Shown here piece by piece: positions 1 to 7,686 of a stretch of 64,000 nt of DNA. Position 1 is the first letter of the stretch. Each line of letters starts with the position of its first letter. The translations under genes were made by a program, and so were the position numbers. Source of the DNA: an uncultured Akkermansia sp. GTDB lineage: Bacteria; Verrucomicrobiota; Verrucomicrobiia; Verrucomicrobiales; Akkermansiaceae. The notes under the pieces were generated by a model. It saw only the letters and a program-made list of their open reading frames with translations, made no database searches and was not told the DNA's origin. The stretch lies in contig CALXRG010000006.1 in the NCBI GenBank assembly GCA_944390825.1, positions 1-64,000 on the forward strand, written 5' to 3'.

Positions 1-329
1 AGCAGTTCATGCCACACGCGGCGCGTCACGTGCACCTTGAGGCGCGGTTTGCGTTCCGTTTCCCCTTCCGCTTTCTTCCCGGTCTCTGTTGCTGCCTTGG
101 GCTCCTCTTTCGGCTCTTCAGGCAGCGGCTTTTCCTCCACCGTGACAATCCAGTCGCCTTTTTCTGTCTTCTCGCTGCTGGAGCCAAACAGCATGCGGCG
201 CATGCGCTCGATTTCCTCCTCAAGCGCAATGATTCTGTCTCTAAGGTGGCGGTTATCATCACGCAGCATCTGCACCTTATCCTCCTCGGAAAAGGGCAAT
301 TCCGCCTGTCTGAAAATAGCTGCGCTCAC
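1..329 (-). CDS. tnpC: IS66 transposase TnpC, N-terminal part (runs off left edge)
   Basis: The minus-strand frame from a GTG at 329 reads an N-terminal coiled-coil (LRDDNRHLRDRIIALEEEIE) followed by RMRRMLFGSSSEKT. That is the leucine-zipper-like segment and FG-SSEK motif typical of IS66 DDE transposases. An acidic/lysine-rich stretch follows, then the start of the zinc-binding region (VHVTRRVWHEL). The catalytic domain lies outside the window. It sits 41 bases downstream of tnpB, in the normal IS66 order. The GTG start is a choice; the ATG at 272 inside the coiled coil is an alternative. Function is DNA strand transfer for the element. Confidence 0.8.
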   Translation of the reverse strand, partial: MSAAIFRQAELPFSEEDKVQMLRDDNRHLRDRIIALEEEIERMRRMLFGSSSEKTEKGDWIVTVEEKPLPEEPKEEPKAATETGKKAEGETERKPRLKVHVTRRVWHEL

Positions 330-370
330 GCGCGCGATTATACACCAAAACCCTTGATTTTTCAAGCAAA

Positions 371-724
371 TTATGCCTCATACCACGCTTTTTTCATGCA
401 TTGTTTCAGCTCGATTCCATCCAGCAGAAGACTCAGGGCCGAGGGGGTGATTTGCATCCATTTTTCCTCACTGATGGAGGCCGGTTGAGGCCAGGTGAAG
501 GTTCCTTTTTCCAGCCGTTTGCAAAAGAGGCACAGCCCGGTGCCGTCGAACCAGACGGCCTTGAGCAGGCTGTGCCCTTTGTTAATGAAAAAGTAGAAAG
601 CACCCCGGGGCATGGGCTGCTGCATGAGCTGAGCAATGACTCCCTGAAGGCGGAACATGCCGTAGCGCATGTCGATGGGTTCCTTGAGCAGGTAGGCGAT
701 GGTGTTTTGAGGCAATGTAAACAT
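371..724 (-). CDS. tnpB: IS66 accessory protein TnpB (Orf2)
   Basis: This 117-residue protein has the diagnostic TnpB pattern: an N-terminal P-x-DMRYGMFRLQG segment (residues about 16-28), an FxFINKGHSLLKAVWFDGTG core, and CKRLEKGTFTWP near residue 70-80. The family normally has DMRKSFDGL, YRLEKGxFxWP and a length of about 115, so it is full length. TnpB is required with TnpC for IS66 transposition, but its biochemical role is unsettled. It is followed by tnpC, and the IS terminus lies about 50 bases upstream of its start. Confidence 0.9.
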   Translation of the reverse strand: MFTLPQNTIAYLLKEPIDMRYGMFRLQGVIAQLMQQPMPRGAFYFFINKGHSLLKAVWFDGTGLCLFCKRLEKGTFTWPQPASISEEKWMQITPSALSLLLDGIELKQCMKKAWYEA

Positions 725-771
725 AGGCCTCTATTTTCGCACGCCTGCCTACAATGGTTTTGGTTGAGTGC

Positions 772-1800
772 TTACGTAGCCACAGAAGCCCGCAAACTGT
801 GGAAAGTCTTACTATGCCAAGTCCTCCGTTTTCCGCCGGCATGCTCGCCACGAAGCCCGATACCGTGCATGCGAACCAACTGCGTAAACTCCGTGGACGG
901 ATTCGTATGTAAACGCAAGCGCGGCAACACCCACACCGCGGCATCACCACCTGCCGCCACAGCCGCCTGAAACCGGGCGAAAGCCCAATCATAAAAATCC
1001 GGCATCATCGGCTGCTCCATCAAGCGGCGGGTCTTACCCGTCACCATACGCACCATCCTAGCATCCCAATCAAACTGCTCCCATTTTAGAGAAAGGACAT
1101 CATGCAAACGCTGTCCGAAGGTACCGACACAGCACCTTACCGCCGCTGACCACTCATCCGGAAGCTTATCAACAAGAAGCCTAATCTCCTCTAGAGAAAA
1201 CGCCTCATGTACAACCTTTTCATCCTTCGTATCAGGCTGCACCCTCACATTCAAAAAAGGATTAGAATCAATCAACTCAGCATCGACAGCCCAAGCAAAA
1301 GCCGACCTTAAAGCAACCAAAGCCTTTCTGCACGTATTTGCGCGCACCAGAGCCCTCCTGGCCGCGACCCAAGCAAGAACATCAGAACGCTTCACCAAGC
1401 GGGCCGGAGCATCAGCCCTCTTACCAAGCCAGTCACAAAACAAAGCATAATCGGTACGAGCGTTCTTATAAGTCGCAACAGATACCCGGCCCAGCTTTCC
1501 ATCCAGCATCAAACGGCAAAGCTCGCGCACCGAAACATTCTTCTCCTGCTCAACCTCCTGCTCAACCTCCTTGGCAATTTCAAAAGCCACCATCAGAGCC
1601 CTACTTTTTGCCTGCTTTTTATTCAGTATCTCGCCATCGAAGCATCCGCCATCGACGGGAACCCTAGTAGACCGTCTTTTCCGGCTGCCGTCCGGAGCAT
1701 TAAACTGCGCTATCCAAAACGGAGAGCGCTTCTCCTGGCACACAATGATATTGCGGCTACCCGTTGTGCTGCGGGTTGTGCTAAAGTTGTGCTTGTCCAT
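772..1800 (-). pseudogene. Tyrosine recombinase/integrase, truncated by IS66
   Basis: The reading frame starts at an ATG at 1800, 4 bases after AAGGTGG, a good ribosome-binding site. It carries an SAM-like core-binding domain (about residues 75-175) and a catalytic domain with box I Arg (GTFGQRLHDVLSLKW), the beta-hairpin Lys (MVTGKTRR) and the H-x-x-R of box II (FHSLRASVAT). The frame stops there at the IS66 end, so the later His/Trp and the nucleophilic Tyr are missing. Its start is about 80 bases from the 3' end of tRNA-Leu, the usual arrangement for a tRNA-integrated island or phage. As it stands the integrase should be inactive. Confidence 0.85.
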
Positions 1801-1816
1801 GTGCCACCTTGTATCA

Positions 1817-1852
1817 CATTAGTGCTCATAAATCCAATTAAATCAACTAATG
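1817..1852. repeat. 7-bp inverted repeat between integrase and tRNA-Leu
   Basis: CATTAGT (1817-1823) and ACTAATG (1846-1852) form an inverted repeat just upstream of the integrase start, in an AT-rich patch of an otherwise GC-rich region. The position suits integrase arm-type or autoregulatory binding, but this is inferred from location only. Confidence 0.35.
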
Positions 1853-1878
1853 AGGCGCGAGGTGAAACGTTAAGAGAA

Positions 1879-1962
1879 TACCACAGACGGGACTCGAACC
1901 CGTACAGTACAAAATACCGGGAGATTTTAAGTCTCCTGCGTCTACCATTCCGCCACTGTGGC
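1879..1962 (-). tRNA. tRNA-Leu (anticodon UAA)
   Basis: The minus strand folds as a class II tRNA. The 7-bp acceptor stem is GCCACAG with CTGTGGT (one G-U pair at the end) and discriminator A. The anticodon stem GGAGA/TCTCC encloses the loop CTTAAAA, giving anticodon TAA. A long variable arm follows, and a T arm GTACGGGTTCGAGTCCCGT. The 3' CCA is not encoded. The 3' end faces the disrupted integrase, so this tRNA is the likely integration target, with the T arm and acceptor as the att core. Confidence 0.95.
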
Positions 1963-1976
1963 TCCATCGCTGCGGT

Positions 1977-2005
1977 ATTCAACCATATTTCCAACACCCT
2001 GGCAA
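1977..2005 (-). promoter_or_regulatory. Predicted promoter of tRNA-Leu
   Basis: On the minus strand, TTGCCA (2005-2000) is followed after 17 bases by TTGAAT (1982-1977), 14 bases before the mature 5' end of the tRNA. Spacing and sequence match a sigma-70-type promoter. Confidence 0.6.
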
Positions 2006-2375
2006 GAAAAAACAGGAAATTACCCGACTCTTGATTTACCCCGTGCTTTAGATAAGTCCCACACTGGAGAAGCTCAAAAGGACCCCCTCTCTCTCTGCCT
2101 TCCATGCTCCCATGTCCCCGTCCTCACCATTTGCATGATTTCATTGCATACCATTCTCTCTATAGTACAGCCCCCCATTCGGCATACAGACCTTCCAATG
2201 CGGACAGGTAGACGCGATAGACTCATCTGTTGGTTCAACTCACTGCAAGGACAATGCACCTGTTTCCAGTTATTTTCAACGTGATGAGTAACGTTGCAGC
2301 ACGCATGGCCACAGGTTATATTTCCACGTATTAATTACTGATGGAACACAGGCGGCTTGGACTGACAGAGAGCAG
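2006..2375. other. Intergenic region, no gene seen
   Basis: This divergent spacer lies between tRNA-Leu and the metal-uptake operon. Short frames cross it on both strands, but none has family character or a ribosome-binding site. Nothing else was recognised in it. Confidence 0.5.
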
Positions 2376-2406
2376 GGTTGACGTGTCAACCGTCCGAGAG
2401 TACAAT
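2376..2406 (+). promoter_or_regulatory. Promoter with overlapping palindromic operator candidate for metal ABC operon
   Basis: GGTTGAC (2376-2382) and GTCAACC (2385-2391) are perfect 7-base inverted arms separated by GT. The left arm contains the -35 box TTGACG (2378-2383). Seventeen bases later comes TACAAT (2401-2406), and the operon's start codon is 9 bases beyond. A repressor on the palindrome would block RNA polymerase. Because the operon imports divalent metal, a DtxR/MntR- or Fur-family metalloregulator is the natural candidate; that identity is inference. Confidence 0.65.
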
Positions 2407-2415
2407 GTCTCGCGT

Positions 2416-3426
2416 ATGAAGACGTTTGTGTGCGCAGTAGCGTGGCTGTGCCTGATGCTGATGGTACAGGCTGCCCCGGTGAAGGTGGCGAGTCTGCACC
2501 CGCTGCTGAGTGATATGGCACGGGTGATCGGGGGAGATGAAGTAAAGGTTGTGGACTTATTCCCGGCAAATGGGTCGCTGCATGCGTTTGAGCCGAGCAC
2601 ACGGGAGCTGTCGATGGCGATGGGCTCGAAGCTGCTGCTGGCCATGGGGAAGAATGTGGAGCCGTACCTGGCGGATTTGCGGGAGAATATGCCGGGCTCG
2701 ACGAAGTTTGTGGTGCTGGGTGAGGATATTCCGGACGTGATGCTGCCGGGGACTCAGACGCCGGATCCTCACTGGTGGAATTCCCCGGCGAATATGAAGA
2801 GGGCGTCGCGCTCACTGCTGGCTGAGCTGAGCGCGGCAGCGCCCGAGCACGCCGCAGATTTTGCAAAACGGCAGCGGGCGTACGCATCTGACATGGATGA
2901 GTTGCTGCTGCTTGGCCGGATACTGCTGGGGAGGCTGCCGCAGGAGCGCCGGGTGCTGGTGACAGAGCATGCGGCGATGTGCCATTTTTGTGAGGCATTC
3001 CGCCTCACTCCGCTGGCAATTCAGGGGGTGGCCGCAGAGAGTCAGGGGGATGCGGCGTCGCTGGCCAGGCTGGTGGCAGACTTGCGCGCCAAAAACGTCT
3101 CCTGCCTCTTCAGCGAGTACAACGGTTCACCGCGTCACGTACGAGTAATTGCGGCACAGCTTGGAGCATCATTCATGCCTCTGGTGATGGATGGGATCGC
3201 ACCGGATATGCCAAGTTACAAAAAAATGATGACTTACAATATCGGCGTGGTGGCCGGAGGTTTGGGCGATACACCCAAAAAGCCCGCGCAGATGCCGGCT
3301 TCGGAAGGGGAGGACCTGGCCCGTCTCTTCGCGGAAATTCAACAGCGTGCCATGCAGCAGGCTCAGCATGAGCTGCAGGAGGAAGCGGCTGCCAGGCAGA
3401 AACACAGCGGGGCCTGCCAGCACTGA
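2416..3426 (+). CDS. Zn/Mn-type ABC transporter substrate-binding protein (ZnuA/TroA family)
   Basis: This is a 336-residue periplasmic metal-binding protein that delivers Zn2+ or Mn2+ to the permease encoded downstream. The start at 2416 gives a clean signal peptide (MKTFVCAVAWLCLMLMVQAA, cleaved before APVKVAS); an upstream in-frame ATG would lie before the promoter. Cluster A-I features are visible: VASLHPLL, LFPANGSLHAFEPS with the first ligand His, the TPDPHWWNSP His, TEHAAMCHFCEAF with a third His, and an acidic residue in LFSEYNGSP. The loop is short, without the long His-rich loop of many ZnuA proteins. The C-terminus is Gln/Glu-rich and ends SGACQH. Metal specificity cannot be decided from sequence. 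Confidence 0.85.
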   Translation: MKTFVCAVAWLCLMLMVQAAPVKVASLHPLLSDMARVIGGDEVKVVDLFPANGSLHAFEPSTRELSMAMGSKLLLAMGKNVEPYLADLRENMPGSTKFVVLGEDIPDVMLPGTQTPDPHWWNSPANMKRASRSLLAELSAAAPEHAADFAKRQRAYASDMDELLLLGRILLGRLPQERRVLVTEHAAMCHFCEAFRLTPLAIQGVAAESQGDAASLARLVADLRAKNVSCLFSEYNGSPRHVRVIAAQLGASFMPLVMDGIAPDMPSYKKMMTYNIGVVAGGLGDTPKKPAQMPASEGEDLARLFAEIQQRAMQQAQHELQEEAAARQKHSGACQH

Positions 3427-3442
3427 AGAGCTGCTGATTCTG

Positions 3443-3919
3443 ATGGTCATGACACCCAAATGCACTTTTTTGCTGACATTGCTCGGGGTAGCTGCCGCCG
3501 GGGTTCCGCTGCTGTGGCTGACCCGCCCTGCCCCGCATCCCGCCGTGGCGACTGAGCAGGCAGGGACGGCCCCGGCAGGTGGGACCGGGCCCCGCCCGGA
3601 GCTGGTGCCCGTGTATGCCCGGGTGCAGTTCACGGGCTCGCCCGAAATGCTGCGGCTGAGTGTCCAGGGCAAGTTACAGGCTGAGCTTTCAGGGGAGGCT
3701 GCCGGCGGCACTCTTCCCGAGCCAGGGGTTTGGGAGACAGAACTGATGCTGCCGCTGCCGCTCAACAGCTTGGAACTGGAGGTACAGGCGCAGTGGAAGG
3801 ATGAGGAGCCGCAGGCGGTGACAGTGACGGTGGAGCCGCCGAGGCAGCCCGCCCGCAAGGAGACGCTCTGGTCTGCGCCGGGGGGAGTCCTGTACGATTT
3901 CTGTGCCCTGGTCTGGTGA
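3443..3919 (+). CDS. Hypothetical membrane-anchored protein in metal ABC operon
   Basis: This frame of about 158 residues lies 16 bases after the substrate-binding gene and 60 before the ATPase, so it is probably part of the operon. It has one N-terminal hydrophobic segment (CTFLLTLLGVAAAGVPLLWL), a Pro/Ala/Gly-rich linker, then a beta-rich stretch (VYARVQFTGSPEMLRLSVQG and LNSLELEVQAQWKDEEPQAV) suggesting a small extracytoplasmic beta-sandwich. No family was recognised. ATG 3449 is an alternative start. A role in metal delivery or transporter assembly is guilt by association only. Confidence 0.6.
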   Translation: MVMTPKCTFLLTLLGVAAAGVPLLWLTRPAPHPAVATEQAGTAPAGGTGPRPELVPVYARVQFTGSPEMLRLSVQGKLQAELSGEAAGGTLPEPGVWETELMLPLPLNSLELEVQAQWKDEEPQAVTVTVEPPRQPARKETLWSAPGGVLYDFCALVW

Positions 3920-3979
3920 ATTTGATGCGGGAGTGCTGAGGCGTGCGATGATGTGGCGAGGTGTTAACTGCTGAGACGA

Positions 3980-4801
3980 ATGAACAAGATGGAAGATCAT
4001 ATATGCTGGGGAGCGGGTCACCACCACGAGGGCGGGCATGTGCTGAGTGTGCAGGGGGTGTGCGCCGGTTATGGACGGGTGGAGGCGCTGCATGAGTTGA
4101 GTTTTGCGGTTTGCTGCGGTCGCACGCTGGCTCTGGTAGGGCCCAATGGGGCGGGTAAGTCTACCTTGCTCAATCTGCTGGCCGGTTTGCTGCGTCCACG
4201 GAGCGGTGAGATTCTGTGGAACGGGCACCCACTGACGGAAAACCGCCACGAGATCGCCTACGTTCCTCAGCGTTCGGAGGTGGATTGGCGCTTTCCGCTG
4301 ACAGTGCGCGGGCTGGTGGAGATGGGACGCTTCCCGGCCGCGGGTCTTTGGGGGGCACTCAACGCTCACGACCGCGGGATCGTGGATCGGGCGCTGGAGC
4401 TGATGGGACTCGGGGATTTGCAGCAACGACAGATTGGGGCGCTATCCGGGGGCCAGCAGCAGCGCTGTTTTCTGGCTCGGGCACTGGCGCAGGAAGCTCA
4501 TATCTTGCTGCTCGATGAGCCATTCACCGGGTTGGATGTGCCGGGTACGGAGTCTCTCGCGGAGATGCTGCGTACGCTGGCCGGCGAGGGGCGTCTGGTC
4601 ATTGCTTCTCACCATGACCTGCATACGGCTCCCGCGATTTTTGATGACTGTCTGCTACTGAAACGCCGGATGATTGCTTTTGGTCCGACTGCCGAGGTAC
4701 TGACACCGCCGAATCTCGAGCGTGCGTTCGGCGCACTCCTTCCGCTTCATCCGGCGCTCCCGGGACTTTGTCACGTTGCACCTTCTGCCAGCCATGAATG
4801 A
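3980..4801 (+). CDS. Metal ABC transporter ATP-binding protein (ZnuC/MntB family)
   Basis: This 273-residue ATPase energises Zn/Mn import. Visible motifs are Walker A GPNGAGKST (about residues 54-62), Q-loop YVPQRSEVDW, signature LSGGQQQR, Walker B ILLLDEPFTGLD and the switch His in VIASHHDL. The WRFPLTV stretch after the Q-loop is typical of the ZnuC/TroB/SitB group. The extreme N-terminus carries an extra His-rich patch (GHHHEGGH) before the first beta strand, possibly metal sensing or incidental. The last 8 bases overlap the permease gene, indicating translational coupling. Confidence 0.92.
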   Translation: MNKMEDHICWGAGHHHEGGHVLSVQGVCAGYGRVEALHELSFAVCCGRTLALVGPNGAGKSTLLNLLAGLLRPRSGEILWNGHPLTENRHEIAYVPQRSEVDWRFPLTVRGLVEMGRFPAAGLWGALNAHDRGIVDRALELMGLGDLQQRQIGALSGGQQQRCFLARALAQEAHILLLDEPFTGLDVPGTESLAEMLRTLAGEGRLVIASHHDLHTAPAIFDDCLLLKRRMIAFGPTAEVLTPPNLERAFGALLPLHPALPGLCHVAPSASHE

Positions 4802-5633
4802 ACTGCTCCAATTTCTCCAGGAACCCATCGCTCAGCGCAGTCTGTGGGCTTGCGCCGTGATCGGTTTTTCCAACGGTTTCATGAGTGCCCTGGTGGTACT
4901 GCGCCGCTCTGCCCTCCAGATCGGCACACTGAGCTGCGCTTTACTGCCCGGCATTGCACTGGCGATTCTGCTCTTCGGACTGGTTCAGCTCAGCATCCTG
5001 CTTGGGGCGGTCCTGGCCGGACTCATGGTGGGACTCGGGTCTCTCTTCGTATCGCGGACCTCGCGCATGGAGCACGACACCGCGCTGTCCATCCTGCATA
5101 CTACAGCATTTGCAGTCGGCTATATCATCCTGGTGCAGCTTGGGCTCCAGCAAAAAGTGGACGACTGGCTCTTTGGCAATATCATGAGCATGAGCAACCT
5201 CGACCTCACCATTGCATATGCGACAGGTGCTATCGCCGTACTCGGCGTCACCGTCCTGCGGCGCCCTCTGATACTCTACCTCTTCGACCCGCGGGCCGCC
5301 GCCACAATGGGCATCCCCGCCCGAGCGTTCAGCTACGGCATCTTTGCGCTGCTGATCCTGGTGCTGGTGTCATCGCTTCAGGCGGTGGGGGCCTTTCTCA
5401 CCCTTGGCCTGCTGGTAGCACCGGCTGCAACCGTATACCTGCTGACCGACCGCATCGGCTGGATGTTCTGGGGAGGCGGGCTGATCGGCGGCTTGGGATC
5501 CGTGGCGGCCTTCTTCCTCTCCTTTCCGCTGGGCTGGCACTTAGGTGCCACCATCATTCTGGTGCTGGGGGTGATCTTCCTTACCGCCTACATTTTTTCT
5601 CCAAAATACGGACTGCTGAGTCGCAGGAAGTAA
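4794..5633 (+). CDS. Metal ABC transporter permease (ZnuB/MntC family)
   Basis: This inner-membrane permease of about 279 residues has eight or more hydrophobic helices. It starts at ATG 4794, overlapping the ATPase stop (ATGAATGA). Family marks are the early segment ALVVLRRSALQIGTLSCALLPGIAL, a conserved DPRAAATMGIPARAFSYG loop that contacts the ATPase, and SSLQAVGAFLTLGLLVAPAATVYLL near the end. It forms the translocation path for the metal bound by the first gene product. It is the last gene of the operon; no strong terminator hairpin follows. Confidence 0.92.
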   Translation: MNELLQFLQEPIAQRSLWACAVIGFSNGFMSALVVLRRSALQIGTLSCALLPGIALAILLFGLVQLSILLGAVLAGLMVGLGSLFVSRTSRMEHDTALSILHTTAFAVGYIILVQLGLQQKVDDWLFGNIMSMSNLDLTIAYATGAIAVLGVTVLRRPLILYLFDPRAAATMGIPARAFSYGIFALLILVLVSSLQAVGAFLTLGLLVAPAATVYLLTDRIGWMFWGGGLIGGLGSVAAFFLSFPLGWHLGATIILVLGVIFLTAYIFSPKYGLLSRRK

Positions 5634-5703
5634 AACGCAGGCAATTTCCATGCCCGACATACAACAAAAAGAAACCCGGAAATTGATTTTAAACTCTTTC
5701 TGC

Positions 5704-5733
5704 TTGCCTTCCCCGTCCGGCCTGTGATAGAGT
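5704..5733 (+). promoter_or_regulatory. Predicted promoter of first pseudopilin gene
   Basis: TTGCCT (5704-5709) and TAGAGT (5728-5733) are separated by 18 bases. The -10 ends 8 bases before the start codon, so the transcript would have almost no leader. Confidence 0.55.
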
Positions 5734-5741
5734 AGCTCTGT

Positions 5742-6491
5742 ATGAAAGCCACGTTACACAACCGTCCCCGCAAGGGCTTCACACTGATTGAGCTTTTGAT
5801 CGTAATAGCCATTCTCGCTTCGTTGGGCGGCATTGGCTACGGCGTCTACTTTAGCATGTTCGACAGGGGAAAGGCATCTGCCGCCAAGCAAGTATGCGTG
5901 CAGCTCTCAACGGCCTCCGAAACGTTCTTCCAGGATCACGCCATCCCGCCATTCGACCTCAATAAGTTCGACAGCCAGGAGGAGCAGCTCCACTTCGCCA
6001 CTGACGGCCAGGCAGACGGCGGCATGATCACCGTCCTGCTCGGCGAGGAAGAAGAAGATGCAGAAGGTCGCCGCCTCAACCCCACCAAACAGCAGTACAT
6101 CACTGGCAACATCCAGGAGCAGGCCGCTGACGGCCTCTACCAGACACAGGATGGCACCATGGCCTACTATGACCCCTGGGGGTCGCCTTATTACGTGATC
6201 TACAGCGAGAGCGACCGCGGCGCGGTGGACCCTTTCATCGAGAAGAGCCGCCCGCTTCGGGGCAAACATTTCCTCGTCTACAGCCTGGGGCCTGATCAGG
6301 ATGGTCTTGCTCCCATTTCTCAAGAGGTGCAAGACGCCAAGAAAGAGGCCAAGAAGCAAGAACGCAAGGAGCGTAAGAAGAGTAAGAAAATGACCAAGAA
6401 GGAGAAAGAGGCTGCTAAGGAACAGGCCCGCATCGCCGCAGAAGACGAAAAAGCAGCCTACGAGGACAACGTGTTCTCCTGGAAGAATTGA
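5742..6491 (+). CDS. Type II secretion-like pseudopilin with Lys/Glu-rich C-terminal insert
   Basis: The protein has 249 residues. Residues 8-31 form a prepilin signal: a basic leader ending in KG, then FTLIELLIVIAILASLGG, cut by prepilin peptidase between G and F with Glu at +5. The body has GspG-like features (YYDPWGSPYYVIYSESD, then FLVYSLGPDQDG). Normally the chain ends shortly after this in an acidic Ca-binding tail. Here about 50 residues of KKEAKKQERKERKKSKK-type charged helix are inserted before the final EDNVFSWKN. The protein should be exported and assembled at the inner membrane by a type II secretion or pilus machine encoded elsewhere. The DAHP synthase gene follows 9 bases later. 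Confidence 0.8.
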   Translation: MKATLHNRPRKGFTLIELLIVIAILASLGGIGYGVYFSMFDRGKASAAKQVCVQLSTASETFFQDHAIPPFDLNKFDSQEEQLHFATDGQADGGMITVLLGEEEEDAEGRRLNPTKQQYITGNIQEQAADGLYQTQDGTMAYYDPWGSPYYVIYSESDRGAVDPFIEKSRPLRGKHFLVYSLGPDQDGLAPISQEVQDAKKEAKKQERKERKKSKKMTKKEKEAAKEQARIAAEDEKAAYEDNVFSWKN

Positions 6492-6500
6492 GACGCCTCC

Positions 6501-7571
6501 ATGAATAATACATTCATTACTGATGACGTACGGATCACGGATATCCGCCCGCTGATTTCGCCGGCTATTCTGATGCAGGATTTTCCTGCCAGCGCAGGAG
6601 CCAGCAAGATGGTGTTTGAGACGCGTGAGGAGTTCCGCCGGATTCTCAAGAAGGAAGATGATCGCCTGGCAGTGATGGTCGGGCCCTGCTCGATCCACGA
6701 CACGGTAGCGGCAATCGACTATGCGGGCAGACTCGCAGCTGCCCGGAAGCATTATGAGGAGGATCTGCTGCTGATCATGCGCGTTTACTTTGAAAAGCCG
6801 CGCACAACGGTGGGCTGGAAGGGGCTGATCAACGACCCCTTCATGGACGAAACCTACAACATCAACAGCGGCTTGCGCATGGCCCGCGGCCTGCTGCTGC
6901 GCCTTGCGGAGATGGGCGTGCCGGCCGCAACCGAGTTTCTCGACACCATCACACCGCAGTACATCAGCGACCTCATTGCCTGGGGCGCCATCGGTGCCCG
7001 TACGACGGAAAGCCAGGTGCACCGTGAGCTCGCCAGCGGGCTTTCCATGCCCATTGGCTTCAAAAACGGCACCACAGGTTCCGTGCAGATTGCGGTGGAT
7101 GGCATCATCTCCGCCGCGCACCCTCACTGTTTCCTCTCGGTGACCAAGCAAGGGGTATCGGCCATCGTCTCCACGGCAGGCAACGACAGCTGCCACCTCA
7201 TTCTGCGGGGTTCCTCGCAGGGGCCGAATTACAGCAGCGAGCACGTGAAGCGAGCGATAGAAGTCCAAAAGAAAGCTGGCATCGCCAACCGCCTGATGGT
7301 GGATTGCTCCCACGGCAACAGCCACAAACGCTGGCAGGAGCAGCACCTGGTAGCCGAGGACATTGCCAGCCAGCTTGCCGCAGGCGAGGATGGTATCGGG
7401 TCAGTCATGATTGAAAGCAACATCAACGCCGGCAACCAGAAGATCGTCAAGCCACTGCAGTACGGCGTCAGTGTGACAGATGCCTGCGTGGATTGGGAAG
7501 GCACCGTTGCGATGCTCGATACGCTGGCCCAAGGTGTGAGGGACCGCCGCAAGGCTAAGGCACGCGGCTAA
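6501..7571 (+). CDS. aroG: 3-deoxy-7-phosphoheptulonate synthase, class I (AroF/G/H type)
   Basis: This 356-residue cytoplasmic enzyme condenses phosphoenolpyruvate and erythrose 4-phosphate, the first step of the shikimate pathway. Diagnostic segments are VMVGPCSIHD (residues about 58-67, with metal-ligand Cys and PEP-site residues), MRVYFEKPRTTVGWKG, GARTTESQVHRELASGLS, PIGFKNGTTG, LILRGSS and VDCSHGNSHK with the metal His. Length equals the E. coli-type enzymes, including an N-terminal extension that carries feedback sites in that group. The start is 9 bases after the pseudopilin stop, so co-transcription is likely despite unrelated roles. A terminator hairpin follows. Confidence 0.95.
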   Translation: MNNTFITDDVRITDIRPLISPAILMQDFPASAGASKMVFETREEFRRILKKEDDRLAVMVGPCSIHDTVAAIDYAGRLAAARKHYEEDLLLIMRVYFEKPRTTVGWKGLINDPFMDETYNINSGLRMARGLLLRLAEMGVPAATEFLDTITPQYISDLIAWGAIGARTTESQVHRELASGLSMPIGFKNGTTGSVQIAVDGIISAAHPHCFLSVTKQGVSAIVSTAGNDSCHLILRGSSQGPNYSSEHVKRAIEVQKKAGIANRLMVDCSHGNSHKRWQEQHLVAEDIASQLAAGEDGIGSVMIESNINAGNQKIVKPLQYGVSVTDACVDWEGTVAMLDTLAQGVRDRRKAKARG

Positions 7572-7633
7572 GGCGCGCGGCTAAGGAAAGCCTGGTACCG
7601 GACTGCCCGTACCTGTCCCATATTCCGCTTTAG

Positions 7634-7664
7634 CTCCCGGTTTGCCGGTCAGGCGAACCGGGAG
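7634..7664. terminator. Bidirectional terminator between aroG and terL
   Basis: CTCCCGGTT (7634-7642) pairs perfectly with AACCGGGAG (7656-7664) around a 13-base loop. A short T run follows on the plus strand and an A-containing flank serves the minus strand. It separates two converging transcripts. Confidence 0.7.
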
Positions 7665-7686
7665 TTTAGTATACAAGCCGGCAGCA

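Larger units (their letters stand above)
1..775 (-). mobile_element. IS66-family insertion sequence, one end inside window
   Basis: Two IS66 genes (TnpB and the start of TnpC) lie on the minus strand and read out of the left edge. The inner end of the element is placed at 775, where the minus strand begins GTAAGCACTCAACC; GTAAGC is the usual start of IS66 terminal repeats. It abuts the integrase reading frame directly, so the element has inserted into that gene. Only about 50 bases separate the terminus from tnpB, so the tnpA gene found in full IS66 elements is absent. The other terminus and the expected 8-bp target duplication are outside the window. Confidence 0.85.

Noticed and set aside
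5907-7346. A 479-codon minus-strand frame opposite the pseudopilin and DAHP synthase
   Set aside because: It spans two unrelated plus-strand genes with clear motifs and contains a run of Leu/Phe created by the Lys-rich insert read backwards.
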